Source: Piper betle
Lineage: Eukaryota > Streptophyta > Magnoliopsida > Piperales > Piperaceae
Assembly: GCA_033002965.1 (NCBI GenBank)
Contig: JAURVB010006131.1
Location: 1-64,000 of the forward strand
Length of the DNA stretch: 64,000 nt
Direction of reading: 5' to 3'
In this document: in pieces, positions 58,669 to 64,000 of the stretch
Numbering within the stretch: the stretch's first letter is position 1
How the letters are laid out: every line of letters starts with the position of its first letter
Notes under the pieces: generated by a model
The model's input: only the letters and a program-made list of their open reading frames with translations
Databases searched by the model: none
Told to the model about the DNA's origin: nothing
Position numbers and translations under genes: made by a program

Positions 58669-61600
58669 TGTAACACCTCAATTCAGCTCGCAGCGCAAAC
58701 TGAATCAAAGTATTAAATCCTAGACTACTAATCTTGCTCATTGAAAATCAATTCCGACCCATAGGACAAACTTAATCAAAAGACGGAAGGCTTGAGTGAA
58801 TCTAATGCATAAGCAAAACACACGTGATCACACCAAAAACATGCACGCACACCTACGGTTGGGCTTTGGTAAATAAGACATCCTAAATGAATTTAAATTA
58901 TGAAAGCAACTTCAAATCTTGAAAAAATCTGGCAGTATTCCCTATAACTAGGATTTAAAATTTTTTTACAAACTTGTATAATTTCAATTTTGGTAAAATC
59001 CACATGCCGACAATCACATTTTACACATTTCACACACAGAAGCATTCTAGAGATGTTCCAACTCGTTTACATCACATTCACATGGCATTTACCACATAAT
59101 TTATATTCTTTAGGTTGTTAGTTTGCCTAATATTCACATGGCCCTTATACTTGCCAAACAAAGCCCAGAAGCTCCTCTAACTCATATTTCTTCTTTGTTT
59201 TGTATACATACACAAGTAACATGGTTTAGCATACCTGAAATTTTATTTAACCTTCAGTTTTAGAACTTCAGGGCTTGGAGATTTTCTGTACAAAATTGTC
59301 TGACCTATGTGGCCCAAAGTATACAGTCTGCAAAATAGTTTAAACACATGCTAGTAATAATAATTTTTATACATTCTAAAACAAGGCAATTCTTTATTTC
59401 AAAGGACTAGAGGCTCTCACACACGACTTCAAGGTGGCTTACTAGACAAGAATAATATTCTTCTTCTACGACCTACAAGCCTCACATGAGTAATCATACT
59501 GGTATACTAGCCCCACATAGTATTTATGTCAATGGCCCATCGGCCTTACATTGCATGAGCAAGCCCCACACACATCCACAAACAAGTCAGCATCCCCATG
59601 AGTCATTCTCGATCCTTCTGTTTCTCTAGCCAAACCTACAATACCAAACTATATAAAAAACATACATAAATAAACAAAGATTACCGGTTCAGAAATAACT
59701 ATAAAAAATAATTTTCCAAAATTGCAAATGAATGACTCATCGTTCACGAGAAACTTCATCATGAAATAAGAAACTTTTCCACACCCACATTATCATATTG
59801 AAGTATGATCAATAGGGCCTAATCTTAATCACAGAAATATACATGTCATGAACCGAAGTTACTCGACAATAACATGCTAGTATGATAGCCAGCAGAGCAT
59901 AAACTATAATCACCACCATATCCCAGATACATTCAATAGGATGTCACACTATAATCATCACAATATTGCATGACTTTGATACACTCAACAGGAAGCATTC
60001 ACATGCAAGATATACACATTGCTAGTAGATAATAAAACTCACACACACATATATATTAATAGCCAAACTAAGCATGTAGGTACCAACCGAAGCCCTCGAT
60101 GGGCGCCATGCTCCCATCAATATGCGTGCATAGAAAATCTGAAAATCATACGACACGTATAAGGCTTAGGAAGTGATGATAAATAGTGCTCAAGCGACTT
60201 TTGATCTGGATCTCATGATTTTGAAATTCACATCAAGGGATCTCATCCTTCAAATTTTATTAATCCATAAAGCTTGAAAAGATGGCCCGTACATAGTAAA
60301 TCTAATAAAATGTCACTAACTACGTCCTATGATATTAATCAAAACTGTGATAGTGCCAAATACCAGATCAAACACAAAGGAGTTCTAATAGACTTATGAG
60401 GTAAACTCCATGTCCTAACTCGGCGGGCTTGACTCCACACACCCTAGCAAATGAAGATCACTGCACAAACCCTAAATGATGTGTATGTGCAATGACATGC
60501 ACACAATCCTATATGTAGGAAATAACATGGCATGCAAGGTAGCAAATTAAACACAACATATCTCACAACATTCTTATCACATACACATACAGAGGGTGAC
60601 AAAAACTTCACAAGATTTTGACAAATTAATAAAGACGCCAAAACAAAGATCTCAGTATTTTATGAAATATATTTTAGGATTCAACCTACGTACTTAAATC
60701 TAATTAAAGATATGAGATGCCTGGAAGACTTAAGGCAATTTAATTGTGATAAATAATACACTAATTGAGATTAAGATCTTAATAAAATTATGAAAAATAA
60801 CTTAAGATTTCATGTCAATGATTTAAACTTAACCCAAATAATAATTTCACCGTAACTATTTTAATCCCGAGAACTTGAAAGATCTTGTGTCACTCCTAAC
60901 TTGTGCGAGTGAGTTAAATATTATGATTATTAAAATTATCTTATATCATTTAGTTAATTAAGATAATTAAGTTAATTATCATATAACTTAAGAATTATCA
61001 TATAACTTAAGATTTTCACATTGTGTCCATTTCACAACAAAATATGAGTTAAAATATTATTATGCTAACAATTTAATTAATTGATCAACTCGACACGCAA
61101 AATGAAATCATCCGGATGCGGCCGAAAAATTTTAAAGTTTTAATATTTTAAAAGTTCCAATTGTCATTAGGTAGATTTAGTCAGTAGATTTTACAAATTA
61201 AGCCTGACATGATTATTTTATTATATTTAATGTCAAAAAATGACAACATATAATAAAAATCATATTTTTATCATAAATAAACAAGAAAATTACTAGATCT
61301 GCATGATACGATAATGATCTAACTATAGACATGCCTAATCACGGAAATTTAAGTGCAAACATTTTGATTGTGCACAGAAAACGAAATGAAAGGGGGAGAA
61401 AGTAAGTACCTCGAATGGGGGAAGGGAATGGAAAAGAAAGAGGAAATAGGGAGGCAATGGCCGCGGCGGCCCATGACGATAGCAGCTGCCCATGGCGGTG
61501 ACGTCCAGGAGAATGAAGAAGGAAGAGGGAGGGGGCGGCCAGCAAGGGGAAGGAAGAAAGAGACTGAAAGAAGGGAGAGGGAAAGAAGAAGAGGAAGGGG

Positions 61601-61881
61601 GAAGGGAGGAAGGGAAGGAGAAGGAAGGAGAAGAAGTAGAAACGAGGAGGAGTAGGGGGCAGCAAGGAAAGAAAAGGAGGGAGGGGAGATCAGCTAGGAG
61701 AAAAAGGGCAAGAAAGAAAAATGGAAAAGGTGGAGGGAGAGAAAGGGAAAAGAAGAAAAGCGGGGGGGGAAGGGGAAAGAAGAAAGGAGGGAGGAAAAGG
61801 AAAAGATAAAAGAGGAAGAGGGAGGAAAGAAAAAAATAAGAAAGGGAGGTGGAAAAAGAAAAAAGAAAGAGAGGGAGAGGG

Positions 61882-61918
<37 letters not shown>

Positions 61919-62187
61919 TGTTCAAAATGCATGCAACATGATTCTGGTCTAACGTGACACAAACACACAACATAAACAAAATAGGCATGAACACAACCCT
62001 AATCTACACAAACAATTGAGGCCGACAGGAAAATTCAATTACAAATGTGTCCAATGACCAAACTCATAATAACACATATAGATCCTCGTAGAACCAAGCC
62101 GATCTAACTGGATTGACTGTGTGCTAGTCGGACCGAGCCAACAACAAACCACACATAAAACACCATGCCGACAGGCCGGGTTTTATA
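58669..62187 (-). mobile_element. Diverged long LTR, minus orientation, with a purine tract
   Basis: It starts TGTAACACCTCAATTCAG, matching in form the reversed LTR ends seen elsewhere, and ends near GGCCGGGTTTTATA, a decayed copy of ...GGGTTTTACA. The promoter block in reverse is clear at about 60215-60315 (GGGATCTCATCC, TTTTATTAATCC, GATGGCCCG, AATAAAATGTCAC). No matching 5-bp duplication was found. The position of the CG-rich core in the other LTRs is taken here by a purine-rich tract. Confidence 0.6.
61490..61917 (+). repeat. Purine-only (GA-rich) tract ending in (GA)n
   Basis: More than 400 bp in which the plus strand is almost all A and G, with runs of G up to eight and a terminal (GA)n of about 30 bp at 61887-61916. 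The minus strand is open over a long stretch as a Ser/Phe/Pro/Leu-rich low-complexity frame, which I do not regard as a gene. Confidence 0.9.
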
Positions 62188-63348
62188 ACTTAAATGGTAA
62201 AATTTTATATGATTAATAACTATACGAAAAACTATCATGGGTAGTCATTAAATAATGTATTAAACTTGTATGAAAGTGGAAGAGAATGAGTTTGTGCATT
62301 ATTGTATGTAATTTTTGTGTTGGGGGTAGCCAAATGCACACCTTGCTGCAAAAGTGGTCACGCCAAGGTGTGTGTGTGTGCGCTTGTGAGACAAACATCT
62401 CATGCAAGGTGTACGAGCGGTGTGCGCCAAGGCACAAGGGCTGTGTTGAGTTGCCCTAGGGCGCGAAGTGCACTGTGCCATAGCGTGACAACGTGCATGG
62501 ATGTAACAGGGGTTGTGCCAAGGCACAACTTAATGTTGTGCCCTAGCGTGAACCTTCTAGATTGTGAAATTGTGTTTTTCTTAATGAGGGCTAATCAAGG
62601 TGATTAAACCATGATAATTAATTAAAAATAAACTTAATAAAGTGGCAACAATGCTGATTCCTAGATATTGCTTCTTTTGGCCTTTTTATTATATTTGTTG
62701 GTATGTATGTGTCTCATGACATTGCCTAGCAAGTAGTTGTTTGAATATATATGCTAATGTATATTTTGGGGTTCTAGAATTTTAGTTGCTAGCTGGTTGT
62801 ATGGGATTGCAATAGAGACTTTGAGCTATGTATAGTTTATATAATATTTAATAAACACATTATATGTTGATTGGTTGGGAGAGTAGCATGGTTTCGGCAT
62901 TGGCATGTTGGACATGCATTGAGGCTTTACTTTGATAGCTGAAAGATATCGCCATATAAGGTTTAGAGGACTGTGAATCAAATTACCCTAATATGCACTT
63001 GATACTAGGGTCTCGGCGGGGTATAAGTGTATTGTCATCCCATTATGGATAGTGGTTGCATTTATGATCATATATGAAAATTCTTTAAGGTAGATTGACT
63101 AAATCTTTTGGATAGAGGTTTGGCATAAATCAATGTAGTGTTTCTTATTTGTTTATTATTTTTATACATTTTTAATAGTTTTATCACTAAAATAAAATTG
63201 TTATCACGGGTAACATCTAATTTAGGAGGAGACAATGACAGCTATTCACATAGTTTATTTATTTTATTTTGGACTTTTGTTTGTTTTATTTTGATTATAT
63301 TTTATTAGTAGTGGAACACAGTTTATATTCCGGGATATGGATTTGCTT

Positions 63349-63379
<31 letters not shown>

Positions 63380-63557
63380 TTACGTTGTTTAATTAGACTT
63401 TTTATGAGCATGGACCAATAAAAATAGTTATATTGATTTAGTTATTTTGCTGCAATTGAAATGATAAATTAATTCTACTTATTCAACTCTTGTTAATTAC
63501 TTATTGTTTATTGCACTCCTTGCTGTAATTTATTATTCAATGTGCTGTTCTTGTTAG
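62188..63557. other. Intergenic or intron DNA before the right-edge gene
   Basis: At 62330-62570 a GC-richer patch holds repeated GCCAAGG / GTGCCCTAGCG-like words. A (TTA)n run lies at about 63347-63383. No exon is certain, but earlier exons of the gene at the right edge may lie here. Confidence 0.4.
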
Positions 63558-64000
63558 GATCTGGTTTGTTGGACCAAAGTAACTCCCGGCGCGAATGTAA
63601 ATTTGGGAGGGGCATCACATTCGCCAATGCCTTCCCCCAATTGTCAGGAGATTGACCCCTCTGGTAAGACTCTATTTCCCCTAGCCTTTGTATGTCTGCG
63701 ATTTGCATCTTTTATGATAGATTTTTGCTTTTTAATAGTTCCCTCTATTCTTTATGTTTTTATTATAAATCTGTAACTTATTGTGGACATTTCAGACACC
63801 TAGTAACATCTTTATCTCTAAGACCAATTGTACCGTAGTAAATAAAACTACAAAAGCCATACTTTCAATGGCTGTATCTTTATGGATTGCTGTACAGTAA
63901 AAGCATGCAACGGCTCTTGGGGGTAGTTGATCGTTTGGATGTTTTCTGATTAATTTCAGGGGGTGAACACAATGATGTATTGGTTTATGTGATGAATAAA
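63558..64000 (+). CDS. Two in-frame exons of an unrecognised gene, cut by the window
   Basis: 63558-63663 is preceded by TTGTTAG| and followed by G|GTAAGA. It is open in one frame, giving DLVCWTKVTPGANVNLGGAS and, further on, SPMPSPNCQEIDPS. After an intron of 296 bp (donor GTAAGA, acceptor TAATTTCAG|) the next exon at 63960 joins in the same frame as GGEHNDVLVYVMNK and runs off the window. Matching phases and two good splice sites make chance less likely. I do not recognise the family. Earlier exons must lie to the left but were not found. Confidence 0.5.

Noticed and set aside
61335..61994. 219-codon minus-strand frame resembling a membrane protein
   Set aside because: Ser/Phe/Leu/Pro low complexity comes from a pyrimidine-only strand. 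There is no family motif.

Overview
The window is nuclear DNA of a flowering plant, probably a eudicot. The signs are plant gene families (FAR1/FRS transposase, glutamate decarboxylase, polyamine uptake transporter, Ku80), LTR retrotransposons primed by initiator-methionine tRNA, AT-rich intergenic DNA with short GC-rich islands, and several layers of nested transposons. I cannot name the species. No complete, intact cellular gene is visible. The recognisable genes are broken copies or fragments, except a possible intact gene that enters at the right edge.

Layout. (1) 17-7565: a Mutator-like element (MULE) with imperfect terminal inverted repeats. It holds a decayed FAR1-type transposase on the plus strand. 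On the minus strand it holds a tRNA-like sequence, a rearranged piece of a glutamate decarboxylase gene and an unrecognised gene fragment that keeps splice sites. (2) 7.6-13.8 kb: AT-rich DNA with simple repeats, a perfect-arm hairpin, an unexplained GC-rich patch and a small non-autonomous element with 9-bp target duplications. (3) 13.8-37.9 kb: a polyamine transporter (PUT/LAT family) pseudogene opened up by nested insertions. A small element lies at its 5' side and contains a solo LTR. A degenerate Ty3/gypsy element (Reina-like chromovirus by its RT motifs) splits the coding region with a GTGTA duplication. That gypsy element was itself hit by a nearly pristine 9.8-kb non-autonomous LTR element (in gag), by a solo LTR of the same family (in the gag zinc knuckle) and by a hAT element (in integrase). 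Removing the insertions at their target duplications restores gag, integrase and the transporter order. (4) 38.9-43.8 kb: a partial small element, then a 3-kb LTR followed by primer-binding-like and polypurine-like motifs with almost nothing between. (5) 43.8-46.9 kb: another small element with a perfect 9-bp duplication, then a Ku80 pseudogene. (6) 47-62 kb: mostly long LTRs (50.0-54.0, 54.4-57.3 and 58.7-62.2 kb), one with a long purine-only tract, plus unassigned DNA. (7) 63.56-64.0 kb: two exons that join in frame and run off the window.

How the parts relate. Three large LTR groups with different overall sequence share a promoter-proximal block of about 120-150 bp. One of these groups also shares a short palindromic module (TGACTCGAGTC...CGAGTCA) with the unrelated small 9-bp-TSD elements. 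The 9.8-kb element has two LTRs that differ at only about three places, no gag or pol, and an intact primer-binding site and polypurine tract, so it was probably mobilised recently in trans. The insertion order can be read from the target-site duplications.
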